A DNA stretch of 64,000 nucleotides from Alkalilimnicola ehrlichii (GTDB lineage: Bacteria > Pseudomonadota > Gammaproteobacteria > Nitrococcales > AK92), in assembly GCF_003399765.1 (NCBI RefSeq), contig NZ_NFZV01000013.1, positions 1 through 64,000 of the forward strand. Reading direction: 5' to 3'. The notes under the pieces were generated by a model that did no database searches, was not told where the DNA came from, and worked only from the letters and a program-made list of their open reading frames with translations. A program made the translations under genes and the position numbers. Shown here piece by piece: positions 29,830 to 40,018 of the stretch (position 1 is the first letter of the stretch; the number at the start of each line of letters is the position of its first letter).

Positions 29830-30128
29830 TATAATTCTTTGCTCTTAATAAGACTCTAATTTATCTCGAAAAGTTAAGGTTAAGGTGCGCTTGTAAAGCA
29901 AAGCTTTTATTTCTTTTATCGTCAGCTTGTTTTAAAAGCAAGTCGTTTTCTTAAATGAGAAACGATAGCGGTCTTGGTGGGCGGGTGGTGCTGGCCAGGT
30001 GGGTGGCAGAGGGAGGTGCTGTGGCGGCTGTATAGAGAGAGGAGGGGCAGGTCGAACAACTTGTGCTTGCGGTTGAGGGGGAAGTCTATGACAATATTAG
30101 CGAGAGGCGAGCCAGGAGAACGATAACA
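29830..30128. other. AT-rich intergenic region between divergent genes
   Basis: About 300 bases between the unknown pair (minus) and the transporter gene (plus). The left part (29830-29970) is AT-rich, the right part G-rich (for example GGTGGGCGGGTGG). A short imperfect inverted repeat, CGTTTTCT/AGAAACG, lies at about 29947-29967. It must hold both promoters, but no clean sigma-70 pair was found. Confidence 0.4.
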
Positions 30129-31505
30129 GTGAGCTCTCAGCGGCGCTCAATTCACGGCCAGTGGTCGTCGCGCCTAATCTTTATCTTGGCGGTAACGGGA
30201 TCGGCGGTAGGTCTCGGCAACATCTGGAAGTTTCCGTATCTGGTCGGCGAGCATGGCGGCGGTGCATTCGTGCTGGTTTATCTGGCCTGCATGTTAATCG
30301 TCGGTCTGCCCTTGCTGGTTGCCGAGATCGTTATCGGGCGTCGGGGACGATGCGCTCCGGCAGGAACTATGGAGCGCGTGGCTACCGAAGAGGGGGGCGC
30401 TCGGCATTGGAAATATGTCGGGTGGTTGTCCTTGCTGGCTGCTTTTCTGGTGTTATCCGTCTATAGCGTCATTGGCGGTTGGTCTTTGGCCTATGTCTTT
30501 CGCACTGCGGGCGGTGTTTTCTCCGGAGCGGACTCTTTCCAGGCCGTACTCGTTTTCCAAGAGCTGATCGGTGATCCCGAGAAGGTTCTAGCGTGGCATA
30601 CGCTTTTTATGGCGGTCACCATGACATTGGTCGGGCGCGGCGTGCGGGAGGGGCTTGAGGAGGCTATTCGCTGGTTCATGCCGTTGCTGCTTCTGTTACT
30701 GATATTCCTAGCCGTATATGCCGCGGGTACGGGGCAAACCCGGGAAGCGTTAGCTTTTCTGTTCTACCCCGATTTTAGCCGTATTAGCGGCGGCGTTGTT
30801 TTGGTGGCGATGGGGCATGCCTTCTTCACGCTCAGTTTGGGCGTCGGTGCCGTAATGGTCTATGGTGCTTATCTCCATCGGCGGGTGTCGGTTTTGCCCG
30901 TTGCCGGCGTTATTGTCGGCTTGGATGTGGTGATCGCGCTGCTAGCCGGGTTGGTAATCTTCCCGTTGGTTTTTGCGCACGGTACGCCCGCCGACTCCGG
31001 GCTTGGTCTGGTTTTTGAGACGATGCCGTTGACCTTTGCCCAAATGGACAGTGGCGTCTGGTTTGGAACCCTGTTTTTCTTGTTGGTTTTATTCGCGGCT
31101 TGGACGTCGGCCATTTCCTTGCTGGAGCCGCTCGTGGCGCATGTGGTCGAGCACACAAAGCTGGACCGCTCTTTGGCGACCAGCTATGTCGGGGCCGCTA
31201 TATGGGCTTTGGGCGTCGTGTCGATCTTGTCGTTTAATCTGTGGGAGCACGTGCGACCGCTGGGTAATGTCTCCGGCTTCGAGCAGAGTACTTTGTTCGA
31301 TCTGTTCAGCTTCCTCGCGATCAATGTGTTATTGCCTATTAGCGGGTTGTTGATCGCGTTTTTTGCGGGTTGGCGGCTGTCAAAGGCATCCGTTCGGGTG
31401 GAGTTGGGCGGCGAGTACGGTTGGCGGGTTTGGCATTTTACCATTCGTTTCATTACTCCTTTGGCCGTTCTGCTTGTTCTGTTGCATTCGATTCGATTGA
31501 TCTGA
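30129..31505 (+). CDS. Sodium:neurotransmitter symporter (NSS) family transporter
   Basis: A 458-residue inner-membrane protein with about 11-12 hydrophobic segments. The first helix has the NSS signature GSAVGLGNIWKFPYLVGEHGGGAF, which forms part of the substrate and Na+ sites of LeuT-like carriers. Substrates are typically amino acids or similar small amines; none can be named here. I chose GTG at 30129, 10 bases after AGGAG; the frame stays open upstream to a TTG at 30063. Confidence 0.9.
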   Translation: MSSQRRSIHGQWSSRLIFILAVTGSAVGLGNIWKFPYLVGEHGGGAFVLVYLACMLIVGLPLLVAEIVIGRRGRCAPAGTMERVATEEGGARHWKYVGWLSLLAAFLVLSVYSVIGGWSLAYVFRTAGGVFSGADSFQAVLVFQELIGDPEKVLAWHTLFMAVTMTLVGRGVREGLEEAIRWFMPLLLLLLIFLAVYAAGTGQTREALAFLFYPDFSRISGGVVLVAMGHAFFTLSLGVGAVMVYGAYLHRRVSVLPVAGVIVGLDVVIALLAGLVIFPLVFAHGTPADSGLGLVFETMPLTFAQMDSGVWFGTLFFLLVLFAAWTSAISLLEPLVAHVVEHTKLDRSLATSYVGAAIWALGVVSILSFNLWEHVRPLGNVSGFEQSTLFDLFSFLAINVLLPISGLLIAFFAGWRLSKASVRVELGGEYGWRVWHFTIRFITPLAVLLVLLHSIRLI

Positions 31506-31707
31506 TTTATGGACTCGACGTCGGTCAGTGTCGTTAGGGCAAAAGCTGTGTCACGCGCTTAACTCGGCGTTGCTCGTCGTGCGTCGACCTCATGTACACT
31601 ATGGTCGCCCCTGTAATTGATGTCGGACTAAGCCCATGTCCATAGGGAAACGAGATGGGTTTGCCGTCGGTTTCATGTTTCTTCGTTTAAAAAGGTTAGT
31701 TGCGCGT

Positions 31708-32142
31708 ATGACGACGATTTCCCGCAGCGCGTTGGTTTCTCACTCTGCGGAGCAGATGTACAACCTGGTGTGCGATGTCGACAGTTATCAGTCGTTCTTG
31801 CCCTGGTGTCGAGATAGTCAGGTACACAGCCGGGATGCCGATGAAATGAAAGCGACGATCGTCATCGCAAAAGGCGGTTTGGAGCGTTCGTTTACCACTT
31901 TAAACCGCCTCCAGCGTGGCAAGATGATGGAAATGCGGTTGGTGGAAGGGCCGTTCCGGCATCTGGAGGGGTTCTGGCGCTTTCAGGCTTTGCGGGAAGA
32001 CGCATGCAAGGTATCGTTGGATCTCGATTTCGAGTTCTCCAACCGTTTGATGACGATGGCTTTCGGTAAGATTTTTACCCAAATAGCCAATACCTTGGTC
32101 GACGCCTTTGTGAAACGGGCGAATGAGGTCTATGGCCGCTAG
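31708..32142 (+). CDS. ratA: RatA/Coq10-like START-domain protein
   Basis: A 144-residue polyketide-cyclase/START fold protein. It begins MTTISRSALVSHSAEQMYNLVCDVDSYQSFLPWC, the family signature. E. coli RatA was described as a toxin blocking ribosome association; eukaryotic homologues bind coenzyme Q, and that may be the older role. It overlaps rnfH downstream. Confidence 0.92.
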   Translation: MTTISRSALVSHSAEQMYNLVCDVDSYQSFLPWCRDSQVHSRDADEMKATIVIAKGGLERSFTTLNRLQRGKMMEMRLVEGPFRHLEGFWRFQALREDACKVSLDLDFEFSNRLMTMAFGKIFTQIANTLVDAFVKRANEVYGR

Positions 32143-32446
32143 CTCGGGGCGTGCGACGTGCGTGATAGAAGTGGCGTATGCGAGGCCCGACGAGCAGCTT
32201 GTCCTCCAGCTCAGCGTGGAGGAGGGGGTTAGCGTTGCCGAGGCCATTGACCGGTCGGGGATTTTGGCGCGCTTTCCCGAAATCGATTTGGTACACAATA
32301 AAGTCGGAATATTCGGCCGTTTGGTGGCGCTCGATGAGCCGCTGCGGGATAGAGACCGAGTTGAAATCTATCGCCCGCTGCTGGCCGATCCTAAAGAGGT
32401 GCGAAAGCAGCGGGCGAAGCGGATGGCTGAGCAAAAGAATCGTTAA
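32132..32446 (+). CDS. rnfH: RnfH family ubiquitin-like protein
   Basis: A 104-residue protein with a beta-grasp (ubiquitin-like) fold: IEVAYARPDEQLVLQLSVEEG and RDRVEIYRPLLADPKEVRKQRAKR. It overlaps the end of ratA by 11 bases, the conserved arrangement. The function is unknown; an antitoxin role has been suggested but not proven. Confidence 0.9.
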   Translation: MAASSGRATCVIEVAYARPDEQLVLQLSVEEGVSVAEAIDRSGILARFPEIDLVHNKVGIFGRLVALDEPLRDRDRVEIYRPLLADPKEVRKQRAKRMAEQKNR

Positions 32447-32466
32447 CCAAAGGCCGGGGAGAAGCT

Positions 32467-32814
32467 TCAGCCCTCGGCGGCTTGGCGTTTGATCTCGGTA
32501 ACGCGGTCGGATTCGTCGAAGAGGACGGTGACCCGTTTGTAATCGACTCGGCGGCCATCCTGTTGCAACGTGTAGATATACTCCCAGCGTCGCTCGTTGT
32601 GTACTGGGGTAAGGGTTGGGGAACCGAGCAGGTGCTCGACTTGGCGTCGAGTCATGCCGGGTTCCAACCGTTCTAGCGCTTCTTCCTCAATGATATTGCC
32701 CTGCTGGACCTCAACCGCATACGTGAAGGGTATGCGTCCGTTCGAGCAGGCCGCCAATCCGATAACGCTGATGTATAATAGGGTGCAAGCGAGAGTACGC
32801 ATCATTCTCAACAT
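32467..32814 (-). CDS. bamE: Outer-membrane assembly lipoprotein BamE
   Basis: A 115-residue lipoprotein of the BAM complex. The signal peptide ends in the lipobox LAAC (Cys at about residue 22). The SmpA/OmlA domain shows LEPGMTRRQVEHLLGSPTL and WEYIY, both typical of BamE. Start chosen at 32814; ATG codons at 32805 and 32802 are alternatives. It converges on rnfH and is divergent from fur. Confidence 0.93.
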   Translation of the reverse strand: MLRMMRTLACTLLYISVIGLAACSNGRIPFTYAVEVQQGNIIEEEALERLEPGMTRRQVEHLLGSPTLTPVHNERRWEYIYTLQQDGRRVDYKRVTVLFDESDRVTEIKRQAAEG

Positions 32815-32876
32815 GGTCAGGTGAATGGCTTGATCATACCGCACACTCACTGAAGATACATCAGGCAGGGGGTATT

Positions 32877-33308
32877 TTGGAGTCAAAAGATCTGCGAAAA
32901 GCGGGGTTGAAGGTTACCTTGCCAAGGATGAAGATCCTTGAAATGCTCGAACAAAGCGAGAACCGTCACCTTTCCGCTGAGGATGTCTACAAGGCCCTGC
33001 TAGAAGCAGGCGAAGACATTGGCCTGGCGACCGTGTATCGAGTGCTGACTCAGTTTGAGGCGGCCGGACTCGTTGAGCGGCATAACTTTGAGGGTAATCA
33101 ATCGGTTTTTGAGCTTGCCGAAGAGGATCATCACGATCATATCGTTTGCGTCGATTGCGGCGCTATCGAAGAGTTCTTTGATGAAGTGATTGAAGAGCGG
33201 CAAGAAGCGATCGCGAAGCAATATGGTTTCGAGATTACCGATCACGCGCTGATCCTATACGGTAAGTGTAAGAAATGCCGGCGATCAGAAGGTAAAGGTA
33301 AGAGTTGA
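32877..33308 (+). CDS. fur: Ferric uptake regulator
   Basis: A 143-residue Fe2+-dependent repressor. It starts with TTG at 32877, preceded by a G-rich stretch (CAGGGGG) at about 4 bases. The DNA-binding part has KVTLPRMKILEMLE and the helix GLATVYRVLTQFEAAGLV. Metal sites: EEDHHDHIVCVDCG and the C-terminal CKKC pair. It shares its upstream region with divergent bamE. Confidence 0.95.
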   Translation: MESKDLRKAGLKVTLPRMKILEMLEQSENRHLSAEDVYKALLEAGEDIGLATVYRVLTQFEAAGLVERHNFEGNQSVFELAEEDHHDHIVCVDCGAIEEFFDEVIEERQEAIAKQYGFEITDHALILYGKCKKCRRSEGKGKS

Positions 33309-33316
33309 CGGTGTGA

Positions 33317-33357
33317 GCCAATGGTAGGGCAGGCATTCTGCTCGCCCTACCATTGGC
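33317..33357. terminator. Bidirectional terminator between fur and recN
   Basis: Perfect 14-bp stem (33317-33330 with 33344-33357) around a 13-nt loop, between the stop codons of two converging genes. No long T run on either side. Confidence 0.65.
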
Positions 33358-33363
33358 CGTGGT

Positions 33364-35058
33364 TTATGCGCTAGTGGCTTCCTGTGCAGCTTCGCGGGCT
33401 TTCTCCAGCATCTCGCGCGCGTGATTGAGCGTGTTCTCTGTGATTTCTACGCCGCCGAGCATGCGGGCAATTTCCTCGACGCGTTCATTATTATCCAGCC
33501 GAATAACGGTCGTGCGCGTAGTCTCGCCGTCGCTTTCTTTCTTGACCCGGTAGTGGTGTTCGGCCTGTGCCGCGACTTGAGGTAAATGGGTAATGCATAG
33601 AACTTGGTGCGTCCGTCCGAGTTGCTGAAGCTTGCGGCCGACGACTTCTGCGACTGCACCGCCCATGCCGGTATCCGCTTCGTCGAAGACTAAGGTCGGA
33701 ATTTTTGCTGTATTAACCGTGGCGACTTGTATAGCTAGCCCAATCCGCGACAATTCGCCCCCAGACGCTACCCGGTGTACCGGTCCGAAGGATTGGCCAG
33801 GGTTGGTGCGGACCGTGAATAGGACGTGGTCGGCTCCAAACCGACTGGGTGCGTTCGTGTCTTGCGGCTCAACCTCGATACGTAGCTCGCCGCCGGGCAT
33901 GCCGAGTTCTTTGATGAAGCCGGTGACGCTTTGGTCGAGCAAGGTCGCTGCCTGGCGACGGGCTTCGGTCAGTTGCGATGCAACTTGGCGATACTCGCTC
34001 ATGATGTTCGCCTGCCGCTGTCTTAGCGCGGTTAAACGCTCTTCGGCGCCCTCTAGGTGGGCTAATTCTTCTCGGAGCGCTTCGAGTCGTGCCGGGAGTT
34101 CTTCGGGACGCAATCGATGTTTGCGCGCCAAATCATTAAGCGAGCCCAGGCGTTCCTCTATCCATTCCAAGCGGCCGGGGTCGAGGTCGACCGAGTCGGC
34201 ATAGCGCCGGAGATTGTCGCAACCTTCCTCAAGTTGGATGAGTGCGTTATTGAACATTTCGTGCGCATCGCCTAACGCCGGATCGATGCTCCGCATGCGC
34301 TCCAGTTCGCCGGCTGCATGACTAAGTGCGCTTTGTGCCGAGCCGTCGTCGTCGTATAGAGTGGTGAGCAGTGCCTGGCAAGTGGTGAGGAGGTCGCCGG
34401 CAGAGGATAATTTGCGGTGCTCTGCATCGAGTGCTTCGATGTCCTCGGCTTCTAAGCCGAGGGCTTCCAGCTCGTTGACCTGATAGCGCAACAGTTCGAG
34501 CCGCGATTCGTAGTCTTGTTGACCGCCTTCCAGCTGTTCGATTTCCCGCTGTAGGTCGCGATACTCCGAGTAGAGGGCGGCAGCTTGACGCAGCAATTCT
34601 TGATGTCCGCCGAAATCGTCTAGCAGTTGGCGTTGCATTTCTTTTCGCAGCAACGATTGGTGGGCATGCTGACCGTGGATGTCTACTAACTGTTCGCCGA
34701 GCTCTCGCAGGGCCTGAAGCGGTGCAGGGCGACCGTTGATATACGACTTCGAGCGCCCGCCGGCTTGAATGATTCGGCGGAGGATGCAGTCGTTGTCCTC
34801 GCGCAGTTCGTGCTCGTCGAGCCAGGCGAGTGCTGGGTTGCTCTCGTCGAGTTCGAAGCTGACAGTTAGCTCCGCCCGGTCAGCGCCAGGGCGAATGGTA
34901 TCGCTATCCGCGCGATCGCCTAAACATAGCCCCAGCGCGTCGAGAAGAATCGACTTCCCGGCCCCGGTTTCCCCGGTCAGGGCGCTGAGTTTGTCGTCGA
35001 ACTCTAGGTCGAGTTGATCGACGATAGCGAAATCGCGTATGTGGATATGGCTCAACAC
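33364..35058 (-). CDS. recN: DNA repair protein RecN
   Basis: A 564-residue SMC-like ATPase for double-strand break repair. Walker A is ALTGETGAGKSILLDALGL at the N-terminus; a long coiled coil fills the middle (about residues 150-370); the ABC signature ASGGELSRIGLAIQ and Walker B PTLVFDEADTGMGG are near the C-terminus. Length is normal (E. coli 553). Confidence 0.96.
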   Translation of the reverse strand: MLSHIHIRDFAIVDQLDLEFDDKLSALTGETGAGKSILLDALGLCLGDRADSDTIRPGADRAELTVSFELDESNPALAWLDEHELREDNDCILRRIIQAGGRSKSYINGRPAPLQALRELGEQLVDIHGQHAHQSLLRKEMQRQLLDDFGGHQELLRQAAALYSEYRDLQREIEQLEGGQQDYESRLELLRYQVNELEALGLEAEDIEALDAEHRKLSSAGDLLTTCQALLTTLYDDDGSAQSALSHAAGELERMRSIDPALGDAHEMFNNALIQLEEGCDNLRRYADSVDLDPGRLEWIEERLGSLNDLARKHRLRPEELPARLEALREELAHLEGAEERLTALRQRQANIMSEYRQVASQLTEARRQAATLLDQSVTGFIKELGMPGGELRIEVEPQDTNAPSRFGADHVLFTVRTNPGQSFGPVHRVASGGELSRIGLAIQVATVNTAKIPTLVFDEADTGMGGAVAEVVGRKLQQLGRTHQVLCITHLPQVAAQAEHHYRVKKESDGETTRTTVIRLDNNERVEEIARMLGGVEITENTLNHAREMLEKAREAAQEATSA

Positions 35059-35097
35059 CGGCCTTGTCCTCCAGCAATCGCGGTCAGTGGCGGATTG

Positions 35098-35976
35098 TTA
35101 TCGAACGTAAATGTCGCCCCAGCGTAGTTTTGCTCGGAGCAGGTCAAAATAACGATACTGCGGCGGATGAATGATGCGAACGGAGCGAGGGTGGCGGCGG
35201 ATGATTAAATGACCGCCTTGGATCAAACCCAGGTCCGCTTGGCCGTCGCAGCTTATTCCGGCGCGATCGATCGAGTCTTGGTGTACAACGATTTCGACCT
35301 CGCTGGAAGAGTCTATCACCAGCGGGCGGTTGCTCAGGGTGTGTGGGCATACCGGCACTAACACCATGCATTTGGCATCCGGATGGACGATGGGGCCGCC
35401 GCCGGCCATAGCATAGGCGGTGGAGCCGGTCGGGGTCGAGACGATCAAACCGTCGGACCGGTTATGGCTAACCAGTTCGCCGTTAACGTAGGTAACGAAC
35501 TCGATCATACGGGCGCTGTTCCACTTATAAAGCACCACGTCGTTAAGAGCGATACCGCTGGCGACCACTCTGTCGTCCTGCCGAATCTCCGCCGTGAGTA
35601 AGATTCTTTCATCGGCCGTGTATTGACCGGCTAAAACGTTATCGAGTTCGCTGAGGTTGCCTGGCGAGACATCGACCAGAAACCCTAGGCGTCCTCGATT
35701 AACCCCTAGGATCGGTACGTCGTGGTCGACTAGCAGTCGTGCGGCGCTAAGCAGCGTGCCGTCGCCGCCAACCGAAATCATAAGGTCGCACCGCGATGCC
35801 AGCGCTTGGCGTGGCAAGGTCTGCGCGCCCTCAACGACAGTGCCGTTTAACAACTCTTCGTCGATCAACACCTCGCGCCCGCTTTCATGCAGATGCTCGG
35901 CGATTCGCTTTATGGTGTCGATGACACTAGTGTCGTGAGGCTTGCCGCTGATCGCAATGGTCTGGAAACGTTTCAT
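35098..35976 (-). CDS. nadK: NAD kinase
   Basis: A 292-residue enzyme that phosphorylates NAD to NADP. Shows the GGDGTLLSAARLL motif, NRGRLGFLVDVSPGNL and the substrate loop TPTGSTAYAMAGGGPIVHP. Length matches the E. coli enzyme (292). It lies 40 bases upstream of recN on the same strand, the usual neighbour. Confidence 0.96.
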   Translation of the reverse strand: MKRFQTIAISGKPHDTSVIDTIKRIAEHLHESGREVLIDEELLNGTVVEGAQTLPRQALASRCDLMISVGGDGTLLSAARLLVDHDVPILGVNRGRLGFLVDVSPGNLSELDNVLAGQYTADERILLTAEIRQDDRVVASGIALNDVVLYKWNSARMIEFVTYVNGELVSHNRSDGLIVSTPTGSTAYAMAGGGPIVHPDAKCMVLVPVCPHTLSNRPLVIDSSSEVEIVVHQDSIDRAGISCDGQADLGLIQGGHLIIRRHPRSVRIIHPPQYRYFDLLRAKLRWGDIYVR

Positions 35977-36137
35977 GAGCCGTCCGTGCGAAAAGTGTGT
36001 TTCGTATTCTGCCAGAAGGAGCGGCTCTTTGAATCAACTTTTGGCGAATTCGTCTCTCGGTAGTCGACAAACGGGCGTTTCCTTTGCGAAGGAATGCCCC
36101 TACGCCTTGACAGGGAAATGGCATATTGTTAGCGTTC

Positions 36138-36164
36138 TTAGCACTCAAATACGGAGAGTGCTAA
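36138..36164 (+). promoter_or_regulatory. CIRCE heat-shock operator upstream of hrcA
   Basis: TTAGCACTC (36138-36146), nine bases, GAGTGCTAA (36156-36164): an exact CIRCE element, the binding site of HrcA, 38 bases before the hrcA start. A TTGACA at 36107-36112 may be the -35 box; no strong -10 was seen. The site shows that hrcA represses itself. Confidence 0.95.
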
Positions 36165-36201
36165 TAGCATCGCCGGTAAGTGATAGCGCTTTGGTGAGAC
36201 T

Positions 36202-37269
36202 ATGGCGAGAAAACCCGTCGATCACGGTTCATTAGGCGAGCGTGCGCAGCACCTATTAAAGGTGTTGGTGCAGCGCCATATCCGGGACGGCCAGCCGGTA
36301 GGGTCGCGGATTTTAACGCGCGATTCCGGCTTGTCGTTGAGTCCGGCAACGATTCGTAATGTGATGGCGGACCTTGAGGAGCTGGGCTATGTGCAGGCGC
36401 CTCATACTTCTGCCGGTCGGGTGCCGACGGACAAGGGGTATCGCTTCTTTGTCGATAGCTTACTGACCGTCCGTACACCCGATCTGCAAGATGCGGAAAA
36501 GCTGAATATCCGGCTCGACGAAGGTGGCGGTGCTAATGCGCTGGTCGATTCGGCGTCGAACCTGCTTTCGGGGCTTACGCGGTTGGCTGGCGTAGTGACG
36601 TTGCCGCGGCGTGAGTATGCGGCCTTGCGTCGAGTCGAGTTTCTACCGCTGTCGGATAATCGGGTGTTGGCGATCTTGATTGTCAACGACGAGGAAATCC
36701 AGAACCGTGTCATCGAGACCGAGCGCCATTTCACTGCGGATGAGTTGCGCGAGGTTTCGAATTATCTGAACGTGGAGTTCGCCGGTAAAGATGTTGCCAG
36801 TGTGCGGACCACGTTGCTGAACGATATGGAAGCGGACCAAGAGAGTATGAACCGCTCGATGAGTTCGGTACGGGCTGTGGCTGAGAAGTTGTTCGCTGAG
36901 GATAAGTCCGAGCAGGATTACGTACTCGCCGGGCAGACTAACCTGATGGAATTTGCCGAACTGTCGAACGTTGAAAAACTGCGCGAGCTATTTAATGCGT
37001 TTACCCGAAAGCGGGACGTTCTCCACCTGCTCGATCAGAGTCTGCGGGCGGACGGTATACAGATTTTTATCGGCCAAGAGTCCGGTTACGAAGTGTTCGA
37101 CGGTTGTAGTTTGGTGACTTCCAGCTATACCGCGCATGGTCAAGTACTCGGCGTGTTAGGCGTCATCGGGCCAACCAGAATGGCTTACGACCGCGTTATT
37201 CCGATTGTGGATATGACGGCGAAGCTGCTTGGCAACGCCTTGAATCAGCGCGACGGGGACCGAAGTTAG
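36202..37269 (+). CDS. hrcA: Heat-inducible repressor HrcA
   Basis: A 355-residue repressor that binds CIRCE. The N-terminal winged helix contains SGLSLSPATIRNVMADLEELGYV and HTSAGRVPTDKGYRFFVD; a GAF-like middle and C-terminal domain follow. It heads hrcA-grpE-dnaK-dnaJ, so heat-shock control here includes HrcA, which enteric bacteria such as E. coli lack. Confidence 0.96.
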   Translation: MARKPVDHGSLGERAQHLLKVLVQRHIRDGQPVGSRILTRDSGLSLSPATIRNVMADLEELGYVQAPHTSAGRVPTDKGYRFFVDSLLTVRTPDLQDAEKLNIRLDEGGGANALVDSASNLLSGLTRLAGVVTLPRREYAALRRVEFLPLSDNRVLAILIVNDEEIQNRVIETERHFTADELREVSNYLNVEFAGKDVASVRTTLLNDMEADQESMNRSMSSVRAVAEKLFAEDKSEQDYVLAGQTNLMEFAELSNVEKLRELFNAFTRKRDVLHLLDQSLRADGIQIFIGQESGYEVFDGCSLVTSSYTAHGQVLGVLGVIGPTRMAYDRVIPIVDMTAKLLGNALNQRDGDRS

Positions 37270-37339
37270 TAACTATTTTTCATTCAGCCGGCTGCCGCTA
37301 GGCGCGCCGGACTTGTGAACAACGGAGTAAAGAATCGCG

Positions 37340-37936
37340 ATGGCGGATAACGACCCACGTTCCAAAAACGCGGCAGGCGAACAGGAACCGCCTGCGGCCG
37401 CAGGCGCACCTTCGGAAGGTGCGGGCAATGCTGACGAGCTGGCCAAGCAGTTGGCCGAGGCGGAGCAGAAGGCAGAGGAGAATTGGAACAATTTCCTGCG
37501 CGCGCGAGCTGAGCTGGAGAACGTCCGTCGCCGATCGGAGCGGGAGCTAGAGCAAGCCCATAAATATGGCGTGGAGAAGATCGCCGCGGATTTGCTGCCG
37601 GTGAAAGACAGCCTAGAGATGGGAATTGCCGCCGCGCTGGATGAACACGCGGATGTCGAGAAGCTGCGCGAAGGTCAAGAGCTGACCTTAAAGATGCTGG
37701 AACAAGTTTTTGAGCGATTTTCGGTAGAAGAAGTCAACCCGCAGGGTGAGCGCTTCGATCCGGAAAAGCACGAAGCCATGGCGGCGCAAGAGTCCCCGGA
37801 TCACGAGCCGAACACCGTGATGCATGTTGTGCAGAAGGGGTATCTACTTAACGACCGGGTGTTACGCCCGGCGATGGTGGTGGTTTCCAAAGCCGCGTCT
37901 CAGGGCCCGGGCGGGCAGATCGACGACAAGGCTTGA
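37340..37936 (+). CDS. grpE: Nucleotide exchange factor GrpE
   Basis: A 198-residue co-chaperone that releases ADP from DnaK. A long N-terminal coiled coil (residues 30-90; [28 protein letters not shown]) is followed by the beta domain with [15 protein letters not shown] and [25 protein letters not shown]. Start follows GGAGTAAAGAATCGCG. Confidence 0.96.
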   Translation: MADNDPRSKNAAGEQEPPAAAGAPSEGAGNADELAKQLAEAEQKAEENWNNFLRARAELENVRRRSERELEQAHKYGVEKIAADLLPVKDSLEMGIAAALDEHADVEKLREGQELTLKMLEQVFERFSVEEVNPQGERFDPEKHEAMAAQESPDHEPNTVMHVVQKGYLLNDRVLRPAMVVVSKAASQGPGGQIDDKA

Positions 37937-38024
37937 ATACACGGTACGCGACCAGAGTAACGCAGTAATTCTGAGGACTGTCCGGCTCTGAATGGGCAGC
38001 CTGACAACTTAGGAGCAAGTATTA

Positions 38025-39956
38025 ATGGCTAGAATCATAGGGATCGACCTGGGTACGACGAATTCCTGTGTCGCGATCATGGAGGGGGGCAAGCCCAAGG
38101 TGATCGAGAACAGCGAAGGTGATCGCACGACGCCGTCAGTGGTTGCTTTCGCGGCCGATGGCGAGGTGTTGACCGGGGCGCCGGCGAAGCGGCAGTCGGT
38201 GACTAATCCGAGTAACACGGTTTTCGCTGTCAAGCGCCTGATCGGGCGGCGTTTTGAAGAAGACGTCGTGCAGCGCGATGTGCGGGAGATGCCGTATAGC
38301 ATCGTGAAAGCCGATAACGGCGATGCCTGGGTTGAAGTTCAGGGTAATAAAATGGCGCCGCCGGAGATCTCCGCGCGCACCCTGATGAAGATGAAAAAGA
38401 CGGCCGAAGATTATCTTGGCGAAGAGGTGAAGGAAGCCGTCATTACGGTACCGGCGTACTTCAACGATTCTCAGCGCCAGGCGACCAAAGATGCCGGTCG
38501 AATCGCCGGTTTGGAAGTCAAGCGCATTATCAACGAGCCGACCGCCGCAGCGCTGGCTTATGGCCTGGATAAGAAGCGCGGCGATATGAAGGTGGCCGTT
38601 TACGATCTAGGCGGCGGTACGTTCGATATTTCGATCATCGAAATTGCCGAGGTCGATGGCGAGCACCAGTTCGAAGTTCTCTCCACTAACGGCGATACCT
38701 TCCTCGGCGGCGAGGACTTCGACCGCAAGATCATCGATTACATCGCCGCGGAGTTTAAGAAGGACCAAGGCATCGATTTGACCGGCGATCCGCTCGCTAT
38801 GCAGCGCTTGAAAGAAGCGGCTGAGAAGGCGAAGATCGAACTGTCTTCCGGGCAACAGACAGAGATTAACCTGCCGTATATTACGGCTGATGCCAGCGGT
38901 CCCAAGCACCTTAATATGAAGCTGACTCGGGCTAAGCTGGAGTCGTTGGTCGAGGATTTGGTCAAACGTACCATTGAGCCGTGTAAGGTCGCATTGAAAG
39001 ACGCTGGGCTTTCCGCGAGCGAGATCGACGAGGTCATCCTCGTCGGCGGCCAAACGCGGATGCCGAAGGTGCAGGAAGCAGTTAAAACGTTCTTTGGCAA
39101 AGAACCGCGTCGCGACGTTAACCCGGACGAGGCGGTGGCTGTGGGTGCGGCGATTCAGGGCGGGGTACTCGGCGGCGAGGTGAAGGACGTTCTGCTGCTG
39201 GATGTGACCCCTCTGAGCCTGGGTATCGAAACCCTAGGCGGCGTGATGACCAAGATCATCGAGAAGAACACCACGATTCCGACCAAAGCGCATCAGGTGT
39301 TCTCGACGGCCGACGATAACCAAACGGCAGTGACGGTACACGTGCTCCAAGGCGAGCGCGAAATGAGCAGCGCTAATAAGTCGCTCGGTCGCTTCGACTT
39401 GTCGGACATCCCGCCGGCACCGCGCGGCGTGCCGCAGATCGAAGTAACGTTCGATATCGATGCTAATGGTATTTTGCACGTTTCCGCCAAGGACAAGGCT
39501 ACCGGTAAGGAGCAGTCTATCGTCATCAAGGCTTCCAGCGGTCTGACGGACGACGAGATCGAGCGGATGGTTAAGGACGCCGAGGCTCATGCCGAGGAGG
39601 ATCGGAAAGCTCGCGAATTGGTCGAAGCGCGCAACCAGGCCGATAACCTGATTCACGCCACGCGCAAGTCGCTCGAAGAAATGAGCGATAAGGTCGAGGA
39701 AGACGAGAAGAAGGATATTGAAGCGGCCATCGCGGAGCTTGAAGAGGCGATGAAAGGCTCCGATAAGGAAGCTATCGAAGCCAAAACCCGCACCGTCGCC
39801 GAGCGCTCCGGTAAGCTGGCCGAACGCATGTACGCCGCCCAGGGCGGCGGCGAGCAAGGCGGACCGGAAGCCGCCGGAGGCGCTCAGGAAGGCGGGGCTG
39901 GGCAGGAAGACGTTGTCGACGCAGAGTTCGAAGAAGTGCGCGATAACAAGAAATAA
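38025..39956 (+). CDS. dnaK: Chaperone DnaK (Hsp70)
   Basis: A 643-residue Hsp70. ATPase domain (1-380) with [34 protein letters not shown] and [12 protein letters not shown]; substrate-binding domain with [22 protein letters not shown]; a C-terminal lid and Gly-rich tail ending in [10 protein letters not shown], the acidic EEV-like end. Length matches the family. Start follows TAGGAG. Confidence 0.98.
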   Translation: MARIIGIDLGTTNSCVAIMEGGKPKVIENSEGDRTTPSVVAFAADGEVLTGAPAKRQSVTNPSNTVFAVKRLIGRRFEEDVVQRDVREMPYSIVKADNGDAWVEVQGNKMAPPEISARTLMKMKKTAEDYLGEEVKEAVITVPAYFNDSQRQATKDAGRIAGLEVKRIINEPTAAALAYGLDKKRGDMKVAVYDLGGGTFDISIIEIAEVDGEHQFEVLSTNGDTFLGGEDFDRKIIDYIAAEFKKDQGIDLTGDPLAMQRLKEAAEKAKIELSSGQQTEINLPYITADASGPKHLNMKLTRAKLESLVEDLVKRTIEPCKVALKDAGLSASEIDEVILVGGQTRMPKVQEAVKTFFGKEPRRDVNPDEAVAVGAAIQGGVLGGEVKDVLLLDVTPLSLGIETLGGVMTKIIEKNTTIPTKAHQVFSTADDNQTAVTVHVLQGEREMSSANKSLGRFDLSDIPPAPRGVPQIEVTFDIDANGILHVSAKDKATGKEQSIVIKASSGLTDDEIERMVKDAEAHAEEDRKARELVEARNQADNLIHATRKSLEEMSDKVEEDEKKDIEAAIAELEEAMKGSDKEAIEAKTRTVAERSGKLAERMYAAQGGGEQGGPEAAGGAQEGGAGQEDVVDAEFEEVRDNKK

Positions 39957-39986
39957 GCCGGTAGCGGCCTGTGTCGCTCAGGCTCG

Positions 39987-40018
39987 GAAGGCGCAGGCTT
40001 CGGCTCTGCGCCTTCTTT
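39987..40018 (+). terminator. Terminator after dnaK
   Basis: Perfect 10-bp stem GAAGGCGCAG/CTGCGCCTTC (39987-39996, 40006-40015) with a 9-nt loop, followed by TTTATTT. It partly separates dnaK from dnaJ, which would have its own promoter or depend on read-through. Confidence 0.85.

Noticed and set aside
31708-32446. ratA-rnfH as a toxin-antitoxin module
   Set aside because: The pair is conserved core in gammaproteobacteria, and RatA belongs to a Coq10/START family; there is no sign of a mobile toxin-antitoxin unit here.
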